From: Leishmania infantum JPCM5
Lineage: Eukaryota; Euglenozoa; Kinetoplastea; Trypanosomatida; Trypanosomatidae
NCBI RefSeq assembly: GCF_000002875.2
Contig: NC_009397.2
Span: 188,501-252,500, forward strand
Direction: 5' to 3'
Length of the DNA stretch: 64,000 nt
The notes under the pieces were generated by a model that saw only the letters and a list, made by a program, of their open reading frames with translations, did no database searches and was not told the DNA's origin. Below, piece after piece: positions 21,007-30,234 of the stretch. The translations under genes were made by a program, and so were the position numbers. Position 1 is the first letter of the stretch. Every line of letters starts with the position of its first letter.

Positions 21007-21265
21007 TGGCGCACAAGGGGGGATGGCGTGTGTGGGTAAGGATGCTGTGCATCGAACTTCAGCTACACAAGACGAAAAACGAAACAGGGCGGCGCGGCTC
21101 GCGGCCGCCACCGTGTGCGTGTGCCCCGCCCGGCCCGAGCCGCAAAGGCACCCCCTTCCCCGCCCCGGGCCCCTCTCCGCTTTCGCCAAACCCCGCTCAC
21201 CACCCCTCCCCAAACCCGCCGCCTTATCGTTTCCCACTGGCGCCAGGCCAGTCGTCCGCGCCCCT

Positions 21266-21413
21266 TGGCGGGGGGAGGAAGGAAGGGGGTGGGGCCCTCG
21301 CGCGCCGCCTCGGCGCTCGTTTAAGCCAGGCAGGGGGAAGAGGGGGGGGTGTTTTTGGGGCGCGTGTTGCGTTCACGGGCGCCGGGGCATGGCTGGGGTG
21401 GGGGCGGCGGCTG
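21266..21413 (+). other. Cluster of G runs with quadruplex potential
   Basis: Multiple runs of three to eight G residues occur on the + strand, including near 21266-21295, 21329-21362 and 21395-21413, within 400 bases of the kinesin stop. RNA made from the + strand array would carry the G-rich sequence, which could favour pausing or base J placement at the convergent site. That role is inference. Confidence 0.65.
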
Positions 21414-21559
21414 ACAGTCACACATCGTCTCATCGGGCGCTTGCGTGTGCACGGTGCGGTGCTGCGATGACGTGCCGTTCGCCATTCATCACTTCCTGAT
21501 GTTGTTTTCGGTCTTGATTCCATCGCCCATCAAAGGCATGCCGATCCGTTTATATGTTG

Positions 21560-22180
21560 TCAACACGTTCATTTTCTCTGCCACACGACACGAGCTGAAC
21601 TCCGCCCTGCCACAGGCACCCATTGCGTGGTGCGAAGCAGCCGTAGACATGCGGTACGGCAACGCACCGACTCAGTCATCTGAGCTCGGCCTCTGCCCCT
21701 CCCCCCAATCTACCCACTACCCATCCTGCAGATTGGCCCGCAGCCGCTCCCAATCATGCCGGCCGCCACGCGGTGCATCACTCCCCTCGGGGTGGCTCAG
21801 GCTCCCCCCCACCAATGGGCAGTGGAGGGCCGGGGGGCGGGATGCGCTCGAGTCACGCTGACACGCTGCCCACCACATGGATGGCACAAACGTGTGCTCA
21901 GTGTCGCAGGTCGCGACGGCGCCACGCTCTCCAAGGGGCCCCACCGCCGCCATCAGCAGCGGATACATCGCTCTGACCTCCCCATATCGTGGGCGCTTGA
22001 CCCCGTCACACCACCCGAAGTCGCTCGGCATTTGCCAGGGCTGGAGGGGTGCTGCTTGGCCTCCCTCCCACACACAGAGAGAGATGGGAGGGGGAGGGGA
22101 GGGGGTGCGCTGGGCCCTGAGATACGACGCACGGAAAGGTGTGTCCTCTCCCTGCCATCAGGGATGCTAATCCCGGAAGG
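21560..22180 (-). mobile_element. SIDER2-like retroposon, copy 3
   Basis: On the - strand it opens with the same block as copy 4: TGATGGCAGGGAGAGGACA, then CCGTGCGTCGTATCTCAG. For ~260 bases (about 21915-22175) it matches copy 4 (45476-45735) almost base for base; I saw one substitution. Beyond that point the two diverge, so copy 3 continues where copy 4 stops. The lower boundary is uncertain. It sits in sense orientation in the 3' flank of the ArfGAP gene and antisense to any kinesin read-through. Confidence 0.7.
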
Positions 22181-22387
22181 AAAGGACACCGGCATCCGCG
22201 CGTGCACGCGCTGCTAACACACACAGTCAGAAACGTCCACACTTCATCGCCTATATGAAAGAGGAATGCGCCCTCAACAACGAAGGTGCACACCACACAC
22301 ACACACACACACACACACACCGACACTGAGAGAACAGCGCGAACCATCACCGTACGCCGCGCTCCTCCCATTTTGCTTTTTGCTTAC

Positions 22388-23716
22388 CTACAGATCATCC
22401 AGGAAGTTCTTCACCGCCTCTCCCAAAGCCCCGGTTGCCTGTGCAGCGCTCTGCTGCAGGCTGCGCGCGGCTTCCGTGACATGCCAGAGAGCGTCGCTTG
22501 CGGTACCGGGCGCGCCCATGCCGCCGCTGCTGCCACGCGGACCGCCGCTGGCGCAGTAGGTGTCCTCAGGCACGTACGCCTGGTTGCCGAGACCACGGAA
22601 GTCAGGCCCGGCGCGCGGCGCCGCCGAGACGGACATTGGCGGTAGCGTCGGCGTCGCCGACCTCGCCGTGGCCGCGGAGGCCGAGACGTTCGTGGTGTTG
22701 TTGCCGCCCACGCCGCACGGCTGGCGCGTTGGCGGCGCCGGTGCCGTCGCCGGCACGTTCGTGTCGTCGAAAAGATCGCCGTTGACGTTCTCCGCGTTCT
22801 TGCCGATGAAGCCGGTCTGCCGCGGTGCCTGTGTTACCTTCGGTGCCTTCGGCGCATGCGGCTCGCCGCGACCAAGCATGCTCGGGTCCACCGCGCGGGC
22901 GGCGGCGGCAGCCAGGTCTGCCTGGCGCTGGCGCTCCATCTCTGCCTCGGCGGCTTTGCGGTGCTCTGCCTCGCGGTCATACAGCAGCTCTTCAGGCACC
23001 GGCCGTGTGGACTCCTCGATGATGCCCTCGACGCGGGCGATGCCGCCGAAGCCCTTCTTCTTCCCCTTCGCGCCAAGCGCCGCGCCGCTGCCGCCGAGCT
23101 TCTTCGTCCCGAGCCCGGTGGGCTTGGAGGAGATCGCCACGATCGGCGCCACTGTCACGGGGCTGCCCTGTGCCGTCACGTCGGGGCTGGCGCTGGGGGT
23201 AGGCGACAGGGACGACCCAGTGGGGGCGGCGACACCGATGAACGTCGGAGAAGCACAGTTGTCCGACTGCGGCGACGCCTCGCACGCCAGCTGCGGCACG
23301 GGAGACGCCGACGGTAGCTGCCCGTTCAGTGTGAAGTCGTTCACGGCCTTGTCAACCATGCGCTTGTACAGCGCGGCGGCGGGGGAGGTGTAGAAGGACT
23401 TGGGGTCCATATTGCCGTGCTGCTTCAGGAACTGCTTCGCCCTGCTGTTGCCGCCAAGCGCCACACGCAGTGCCTCTTGCGGGCGCCAGCTGTCAAGCTC
23501 CGCAGACTTCATGAAGGTGATGTGTACCCCCATGCCACGGTGGCGGCCGCAGCAGTCCATGCATAGGAAGAGGCCGTACGTCACGCTGCACCAGCTCGGG
23601 TTTTTCTGCGGGCAGTCGAAGCAGACGCGGTTGTCCGGCAGCTGCCGCATCACCGCGACGAGCTCCTTCGCCTCTTCCGCCGTCTCCGGCACCTTCAGCT
23701 TGCCAGTGCTTGCCAT
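22388..23716 (-). CDS. ArfGAP (ARFGAP2/3-Glo3-like) GTPase-activating protein
   Basis: A 442-residue protein. The N-terminal ArfGAP zinc finger is complete: C32-x2-C35-x16-C52-x2-C55, followed by GRHRGMGVH with the arginine finger at R60. It stimulates GTP hydrolysis on Arf, in this family coupled to COPI coat cycling at the Golgi. The middle (about residues 150-330) is low-complexity with a charged helix ([22 protein letters not shown] split by Ala-rich sequence). The C-terminus ends in an amphipathic helix and FLDDL, recalling membrane- or coat-binding tails of ArfGAP1-3. Assignment to the 2/3 branch rather than 1 is tentative. It is the last gene of the - strand unit, with its 3' end at the convergent boundary and a SIDER2-like copy in its 3' flank. 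Confidence 0.9.
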   Translation of the reverse strand: MASTGKLKVPETAEEAKELVAVMRQLPDNRVCFDCPQKNPSWCSVTYGLFLCMDCCGRHRGMGVHITFMKSAELDSWRPQEALRVALGGNSRAKQFLKQHGNMDPKSFYTSPAAALYKRMVDKAVNDFTLNGQLPSASPVPQLACEASPQSDNCASPTFIGVAAPTGSSLSPTPSASPDVTAQGSPVTVAPIVAISSKPTGLGTKKLGGSGAALGAKGKKKGFGGIARVEGIIEESTRPVPEELLYDREAEHRKAAEAEMERQRQADLAAAAARAVDPSMLGRGEPHAPKAPKVTQAPRQTGFIGKNAENVNGDLFDDTNVPATAPAPPTRQPCGVGGNNTTNVSASAATARSATPTLPPMSVSAAPRAGPDFRGLGNQAYVPEDTYCASGGPRGSSGGMGAPGTASDALWHVTEAARSLQQSAAQATGALGEAVKNFLDDL

Positions 23717-23995
23717 CGCTCTGCCTCTCGTCGTTCACGTTCCTGCGGTGCCCCCGGCTGCGGTGGTGAGTATGTGTGTGTGGGGTGTTGGTGATGGTAT
23801 ACCAAGCAGGCACGAAAAATGTTTGACACCCCCTCCGACAATGGCGGTGACGGCGATGGATGAGATGGGCGGCTAACGGGATATCGCACTTGAGGGAAGG
23901 AACAGCAACAATACAGCAGAAAGCGGAGCGAGAAAGGCAATGGAGGAGGAGGTCGCCTGCCCGGGAGAGCACAGAGCCCCAATAGGATGTAGTAC

Positions 23996-24030
<35 letters not shown>

Positions 24031-24607
24031 CAGACACGTACACAGAGAGCTTGAACGAGAGTACCTGCACGACGACCGTGGAAGGTGTGCATCACGGCGG
24101 CGGCGGCGAACAAGAGGACGAGAGGGGTGAGGGGGTGGGCGAGGAGATCATACATCAGGAATGCACCCCTGAGAAAGAGCCATTACGTCTGAGGAGGGGC
24201 TCTCCTCTCGAGATCCGCTCCTCATCCCTCCCGGGGCGAGGGTGGGGCGGCGAGTACCGCACACATCCGAAACACACTTGGAGAGCCTTCAAGGAGAGAG
24301 ATGCCTTATTGCCTTGCTGCTCGGGTGTCGGTGATGAGGGAGGGGGGGGTATGCACGCACAGACACAAACGAAACGGTCGCTTAGCCCTCTCTCTATAGC
24401 CTCCTCCCCACTGGCCCATCGGCAGACACTGGCGTTGACAGCAGAACTTGCACCCTTTGTGGGGTGCGCACGTGAGCAACGACGCGCGCGCGCCGCGAAA
24501 GAGAGAAGAGACATACGTATGTGGTCAGCGCTTTTCCCCACGGCGAGGCCAGGCGCTTCAGGCATCGCGATATCGAGGCGGCGGCCTCGTGGGTGGAGCT
24601 GGTCACA
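23717..24607. other. Intergenic region, reductase to ArfGAP
   Basis: About 0.9 kb without a supported gene. It holds a CA tract at about 23998-24028. A purine-rich + strand (pyrimidine-rich on the - strand) around 23915-23950 could be the splice acceptor tract for the ArfGAP mRNA. Confidence 0.55.
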
Positions 24608-25636
24608 TTACAGCTCAACCATCACCTTGCCACAGTTCTTCTGCTCGAACATCCAGTCGATAGCGTCGTACACACCTTCTAGGCCTCTGAAAGTCGCGGG
24701 ATCGATGCAGCAATGCAGAATGCCCTGCTCGTGCAGCGCACAGAGACGGTCGAAGTGCAGCTGCCCGTACTTGGCGAAGTGAGGGAGGAAGAAGGTAGAG
24801 AGGGAGGCGCTCTTGGCAAGCAGCTGCAACGGCAGCGGCTTGCGGTTCGGACAGGCTGCTTCGATGGAGCCGCGCTGGTAAGTCGAAACGCAGCCTAGTG
24901 AGAGGATGCGGCCGCGCGGTGCGAGGCTCTGGATCACAGCCTCGAGAAGGTCGCCGCCAACGGATTCGTAGGCGATGCTGACCCCGCGTGGGTAGCAGCG
25001 CAGGAACGCCGCCGCCGTGTCGCCGCCCTCTGCCTTGTAATTCACCACCCCGTCGCACTTGAGGGTGTTGGTGAGAAAGACCTCCTTCGATGGCGAGGAG
25101 CACGTCCCGACGACTGAGCAGCCGTAGACGTGCTTGAGCAGCTGAACGGCAAATTGCCCTGTGCCGCCTGCCGCCGCCGTCACGACGGCGCGCTCGCCGG
25201 GCTGCGGCTTGAGGACGTGCTCAAGCGCAATGGACGCCGTCGTCGCACTCAGGTCGAGCGGCAGGTATTCCCTCGCCATGCGTGGTATAGGCTTGGCGTG
25301 CCGTCGCGCTACCACCTGGTACTCTGTGAACGCGCCGTAGCTCTGAGTCACGACAGCGGCGCCGGCCTTCAAGTCTTTTACGCCGCTGCCTACGTCGACA
25401 ACCTCTCCGACAGCCTCGAAGCCACAAGCGAAAGGCGGCCGCACGTTGGGCTGGTAGATGCCAGCCGTGAAGTTAATGTCGCTCGCGTTGATGCCAAGGT
25501 ACTTGTTCTTCACGAGGATAGCCTTGGGGTGCAGCTCCGTTGGGAACGGTGCTTCAACGATGGATGCGACCGCCCGGAAGTTGGTGGAGAGCTCCCGGGC
25601 GACGATGTGCCTGTACGTACGCGCTGCTGCGGCCAT
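24608..25636 (-). CDS. PTGR3/ZADH2-like medium-chain oxidoreductase
   Basis: A 342-residue protein of the MDR quinone reductase type. LGINASDINFTAGIYQPNVRP and FACGFEAVGEVVDVG match the PTGR3/ZADH2 branch, and AAAGGTGQFAVQLLK (about residues 150-165) is the NADPH-binding Rossmann motif. No cluster of catalytic or structural zinc cysteines is present, so it is a zinc-free NADPH reductase, likely of enone or prostaglandin-like substrates. Length is normal for the family. The start is the ATG at 25636. No targeting signal or membrane segment is clear. Substrate cannot be told from the sequence. Confidence 0.87.
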   Translation of the reverse strand: MAAAARTYRHIVARELSTNFRAVASIVEAPFPTELHPKAILVKNKYLGINASDINFTAGIYQPNVRPPFACGFEAVGEVVDVGSGVKDLKAGAAVVTQSYGAFTEYQVVARRHAKPIPRMAREYLPLDLSATTASIALEHVLKPQPGERAVVTAAAGGTGQFAVQLLKHVYGCSVVGTCSSPSKEVFLTNTLKCDGVVNYKAEGGDTAAAFLRCYPRGVSIAYESVGGDLLEAVIQSLAPRGRILSLGCVSTYQRGSIEAACPNRKPLPLQLLAKSASLSTFFLPHFAKYGQLHFDRLCALHEQGILHCCIDPATFRGLEGVYDAIDWMFEQKNCGKVMVEL

Positions 25637-26598
25637 TACCTGAATGCATGGGTGGCGGCTTCCGTATGCGCTTGTGTTTGTGTGCGGGTGGCCGTAGCGA
25701 ACGTGTCATGCTGAGCACAAAGAGCGGTGGAGACAGAGAGAGAGCGATGATGGAGGCTGAGGACATGGAGGTGCAAGGGGGTGGTGGGCGGCCTGCGGCG
25801 GCAGGAAAGGTATCGCCGGCGCACAGTGGGACCCGCGTGCGCATCACTGTGCCTCCCTCTCTCGTGCCCCAAAGCCGCTTGACACGATTACTTGCACGCG
25901 CCGCCGACCGTGTGCGTGGGTGCGCGATGACGGATGCGTGTGCACAGATGGCGAACGAATAAAGAGAACGTGAGCGAGAGAGGTCGATGCGGGGACGCAC
26001 AAGTGACGAAGATCACACGAGTGATTTTCGACGCCTGCTGCAACGGACGCTGGGTGGAGAGTAAGCGGCCAAGGCGGGGCGTGGGATGGGCGAGTCCGTG
26101 CACGGCGAGAGGTAGATGGAAGGCGTGCACACCGGTGTCAGTGCCCCCCCCTCTCCCTCCCCCAACCCACTGAGAGGCACATGTAGACGACACGTGCAGA
26201 CGGGCTTGACAGGACGTTCAGAAAAATAGGTAACAGTGACAGCAATAGAATCAGAGCGACACCGCGCCGCGCGCGCGGCGTACACACATGCGCACGCCGA
26301 GCGAGAGACAGTGGAACGGAGGGGAGCGGGTAGGGGAGGGAGGAGGAGACACGTGAGCCGGGGAACGTATTCGGAGATACGGAGCACAGACACACGTGCA
26401 ACACGAGCAGGACCCAGGCAAAAGAGGGCGCATGTCTTTTCGGGGGTGGGTGGACGCCCGTCAAGGAAGAGAAGTCACGCTGCATCTGTGTTGATGTCTC
26501 CTCCTCCTCCCATCCGACATTAAAGTTTAGATATCGTTCTCGCTGTAATATGGCAGAAGGCGCACACACGCGCATTCCCTTCTCGCGCGCTGCTATGC
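25637..26598. other. Intergenic region, UBL protein to reductase
   Basis: About 1.0 kb with no supported gene. It is purine-rich on the + strand (pyrimidine-rich on the transcribed - sense), consistent with UTR and splice signals. Frames reaching ~165 residues are low-complexity. Confidence 0.55.
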
Positions 26599-29142
26599 CT
26601 ACCGGCGTGAGGCGGAGTTGCCATAGGGGTTTGCCTCCCACATCACCCAGTCGTCACTGTGCCCGCGCGTGGACGAATTCTGTCGCCCTTCCGCATGCGA
26701 TGGCGGTGGCGCTTGCGGCGTGGACGCGCTCTCCGCGGTGTTGCTCGGCAACACCTGCGTCACACGCGCCTCAGTGTAGCGCGTCGCCATGGCACGCACC
26801 CGCTCGGCGACTGAGTGCGGCACATCACAGGCTTCCTCCCATTCCTCCACAGCGGACGCCAGGCGGGCCTGAGAGGCTACCGCCGACAGGTCGCTGCTTG
26901 GCGTCTCCAACGGCCATGACTTCGGCGTGACCGCCTTCTTTGCCGACTGGGGCGCGTCGTTGTCAGCGTCCTCCATCAGCTCCTTCGCGAGATCCTCGAA
27001 ATCGTCGTCCATGCGCGCGGCGCCGTCGAGGGTGTCGGCGTTGCCGGCCGTCAGCAGGTCACTGACCGACTCCGCGACCAGCGACGGCGCCGTTGCCGCG
27101 CGATCGAAGGCGGAGGCGGCGGGGGCCTTGACTGGCGCCTGAGGCGGCAGGAGCGGCGAGGTCGGCTGCTGTGACGCGTCCTGCTCGAACTGCAAGCTGT
27201 CGTCGCTGCGCCGCATGCTCTGGTCATACTCCCGCTCCCACTGACCCAGTAGTGACTGCAGCATCGGGCTGAGCATGGAGGAGAAAGCCTGCAGCATGGG
27301 GTACTGCTGTTGCACGCCGCTGCTCTGCAGGAGTGACTGCATAATGTTTGCCATGGCGGGTTGAAAGGCGCCGCTACCGCCTTCGAACCACCGTGCCGAG
27401 CGGCTGAGGACCATGCCAACGTAACGCACCACGATGTTGCGTAGGCCCCGACTCCACTCCGCCGCGTTTGCCGAGCTGCGGGAGAGGTGCTGCATGACAG
27501 ACACGTAGAAGTGCTCGAGGTAGCGCGGAAGCTCCTGCCGGAACATCCCCACGCGCTGAGACGCTTCCGCAACGGTCCTCCCGGCACTCGTGGCCGCTGC
27601 CGTCTGCTGCGTCATCAGGTTCTGCACAGCCGACATGCTTAGGATACGCTCGCTGAGCTGCCTCGCCTCGTTCTGGGCCACATGCACCACGGCAGCCGGC
27701 GACTCGTCCGTTCCGTTGAGCCGCCGTTGCACCTGCTCCTGCAATGGCAGCCGCAGGCTCGCAAGGACGCTGCAGTTGCCCGCTGCCAGTTGCAACAGCT
27801 GCGGCATTCCCAACGTTGCCAGCGCGGTGCTCATGGCTTCGTTGATCCATGGCGTCTGTGTGTCGCTTGCAGAGGAGGCATTGGTGCTGTTCGCCTGGAA
27901 GGCGGCCGTGGCGCGCGGTTGCTGCTGCTGCTGTTCCTGCAGCGTGGGCTGGGGATAGCTGTTACGATCTGTGGTGTCCGCCTGCAGCGTCACATGCCCC
28001 ACTGGGATCTGCGTAGAGAGTCGCCGCAGACGCTCCGGCATGGCGTCCAGCTCCTCTGGGGTGCAGTGCACATGGATGTGCACAACCGATGATTGCTGCT
28101 GCGGGTACTGCAGGGGCGACATCGACGGCGCTGCGTTGCCCACAAACACATCCATGCGTGGTGGAGAGGCAGCCGTGGTGAAGTGGAAAGTGGGCTGCGG
28201 GGCAACACCACCGGCAGCAGCGGCAGGTGCAGGAGCAGCTGGTGGCTGCGGTGCAGCGGGGGAAGGTGTGGAGGCCTCACGTTGCCCTGGCGCTGCAGCG
28301 TCCGCCGCGGCACCTGCACCTGTGCTACCAGAGGCTGAGCCTGCTGGTGCCGCCGTCCCACCCGCCGTTTCCGCTGGCGTAGCACCTGCGGTGGATGGCT
28401 GCTGCTGCTGCTGCTGCGACTGTTGAGCACCCGCATTGCCGTTCAGCGAGTTGGAAAGGACGGACGAGATCAGCCACGGCAGCTGCGAAGTAAAGGCGTT
28501 CACGGTGGCGGCCACCGCAGGGTTGGCGGCCGCCGCTGCCGCTGCCGCTGCCGCTGCATCAATACCACTACCACCGGCAGCGCCAGCGGCAGCCGTGCCG
28601 TCGCTCCTCGGCACGTTCGAGCCCATCTCATAAGAGAAGGTCACGTGCGGACTGCTGTCCGATGCTGGAGGGGTTGCCGATGGCATCGACGCCCCCTGCG
28701 GCGCCGTCTGCTGATGCTGCTGAAAGGCAGTGGAGATGGAGCTGGCGATCGTAGAGGCGAAGGGCTGCCAAGAGAAGCCGCCCCCTGACACGTAGTTGTA
28801 GCCGCTGTTGCCCGCCGTACCAAAGGAGAACTGAGGCATCGTGAACTGGTGTTGTTGGTTCGGGCCAGCGCTGTGCTCTTCACCGCCTCCGTTGTTGCCG
28901 CCCTCCGGCTGACGGGGCTGCACCACAATGTGCACGGTGCTGCCCTCCTCCACACCGTAGCTGGCCACCGAGTTGGCGTCCTGCATCAGTCGTCCGCGGT
29001 ATAGCAGGCGGATGCTGTGCGTCGCGGCGTCGATGTTAAACCTGGCCATGAGGCTGTTGCGTAGCTCCGCCACCGTGAGGTTTTCCAAGACGACGACATC
29101 GTCGCTGCTGTACGGGGCGGTGCCTCGGACCTGGATGCGCAT
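26599..29142 (-). CDS. Ubiquitin-like domain protein (BAG6/ubiquilin-like)
   Basis: An 847-residue protein. Residues 1-77 are a ubiquitin-like domain: MRIQVRG, LENLTVAELRNSLMARF, IRLLYRGRLMQD, YGVEEGSTVHIVV. The rest is long Gln/Ala/Pro-rich sequence with short ordered blocks, including VVHIHVHCTPEELDAMPERL near residues 340-360 and a helical region (about 490-670). This layout recalls BAG6/Scythe and ubiquilin shuttles, which hand misfolded or tail-anchored proteins to the proteasome. No C-terminal UBA or BAG domain is obvious, so the exact family is unsettled. The frame extends 24 codons upstream to a TTG; the ATG at 29142 begins exactly at the first UBL strand. Confidence 0.8.
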   Translation of the reverse strand: MRIQVRGTAPYSSDDVVVLENLTVAELRNSLMARFNIDAATHSIRLLYRGRLMQDANSVASYGVEEGSTVHIVVQPRQPEGGNNGGGEEHSAGPNQQHQFTMPQFSFGTAGNSGYNYVSGGGFSWQPFASTIASSISTAFQQHQQTAPQGASMPSATPPASDSSPHVTFSYEMGSNVPRSDGTAAAGAAGGSGIDAAAAAAAAAAANPAVAATVNAFTSQLPWLISSVLSNSLNGNAGAQQSQQQQQQPSTAGATPAETAGGTAAPAGSASGSTGAGAAADAAAPGQREASTPSPAAPQPPAAPAPAAAAGGVAPQPTFHFTTAASPPRMDVFVGNAAPSMSPLQYPQQQSSVVHIHVHCTPEELDAMPERLRRLSTQIPVGHVTLQADTTDRNSYPQPTLQEQQQQQPRATAAFQANSTNASSASDTQTPWINEAMSTALATLGMPQLLQLAAGNCSVLASLRLPLQEQVQRRLNGTDESPAAVVHVAQNEARQLSERILSMSAVQNLMTQQTAAATSAGRTVAEASQRVGMFRQELPRYLEHFYVSVMQHLSRSSANAAEWSRGLRNIVVRYVGMVLSRSARWFEGGSGAFQPAMANIMQSLLQSSGVQQQYPMLQAFSSMLSPMLQSLLGQWEREYDQSMRRSDDSLQFEQDASQQPTSPLLPPQAPVKAPAASAFDRAATAPSLVAESVSDLLTAGNADTLDGAARMDDDFEDLAKELMEDADNDAPQSAKKAVTPKSWPLETPSSDLSAVASQARLASAVEEWEEACDVPHSVAERVRAMATRYTEARVTQVLPSNTAESASTPQAPPPSHAEGRQNSSTRGHSDDWVMWEANPYGNSASRR

Positions 29143-30234
29143 CTGGCGTGTAAGGGCGGTTAGAGGGGGACACAGACGACACGCGGGACAAGAAAGAACG
29201 AAGAGCGAAGGCAAGAAATATGCCGACCGAAGGGCAGAGGTCGGCTAATGCGGCTGAGCACACGCACACGCTGGAACGCGGGAGGGCGACGGCTGTGTGT
29301 ATATATATAGATGTGTTACTGTGCACCTGTGTATGGGGGTGGGGGCGCCACCACCTCCCTGCCAGCTCGATATCGAAATGAATACGTGTAGCAATGAGCG
29401 CCACGGCCACTCTTCAGGGCGGTACACAGTGGAAGGCGGAAGCACACTCGATAGGCTGCAGCGATGACGGTGCAAGGAGGGGGAGAGCAGCAAGCCAACG
29501 AAAGGAAAGGTGCTCTGCGAAGATAAAGGGTGTGGGTGTGTGAGTGGGGGTGGTGGAGCGTCGTGTTGTGCACGCACAGGTATGCACACGTGCGTCTGAA
29601 TACACGGTCGATGGATAGGCGAAGGTGCGTGTATATATGTGTGTGCGTGTGTGCGTGCGTGGAGAGGGACGGGGAAGGGAGGGCGGAGCGTTGAATGCAT
29701 GAGAGGACGATGACGCTGGTGGGTTCTCGCCCTCCTCCGGCCCCAAGCCTCGCGAGAGGAGAGCCACTGCAGTGTGTTCGCGCCGCCGCCTCTCTACCGC
29801 AGGATTTTCGGCCGCAGGCGCGTCCCTGGCCAGCGACACGGACGGGAGCAAGAGGTGCGAGACAGTCGCACGTTGCAGAGAGAGGCACACAACGCATCGT
29901 GGGCTTGTGCCCCAGAGGAATGGCTCGGCGAGGTGCGGAGGCCGACAACATGAGCACGATTGTAGTGCAGAGGGGTATGCGCGTGCGCGTGCTGCCGTGA
30001 GACACAGCGGGCAGGACAGGAAGAGAAGGCACGCATGCACAGACAACATGCACAGACGGCAAGGCCAGTGAGAGGGAGGGTCCGTGCTGGGTAATGCCTG
30101 CATCAACGCAGCAGCGCAACTCATGAAAGACACAGAGGGCAGGGGGAGGCAGCGGCCAGTGAAGTGGGTGGGTGAGTGGGTGGCAGTGGTGAACCGTCAG
30201 ATGCACGCGGCACGCCAGGGTCTGCTAGGTCCGC
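29143..30234. other. Intergenic region, TMEM16 to UBL gene
   Basis: About 1.1 kb with no supported gene. Frames on both strands here (up to ~296 residues) are His/Thr/Ser/Pro-rich. The - strand is pyrimidine-rich, as expected for the splice region of the UBL gene. Confidence 0.55.

Larger units (their letters stand above)
21007..22387. other. Convergent strand-switch region (putative transcription termination zone)
   Basis: The + strand gene array ends at 21006 and the - strand array ends at 22388, so the two polycistronic units converge here. In Leishmania such regions are termination sites marked by base J and histone H3 variant; those marks cannot be seen in sequence. The first 400 bases are C-rich then G-rich (G-run cluster about 21266-21413, listed separately), and about 21560-22180 is SIDER2-like. 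A CA tract lies at about 22294-22321. I saw no tRNA-type A/B box, although tRNA genes occur at some other Leishmania strand-switch sites. Confidence 0.8.

Noticed and set aside
21007..22387. tRNA genes at the strand-switch region
   Set aside because: No clear B box or cloverleaf seen by eye; a covariance-model scan was not possible here.
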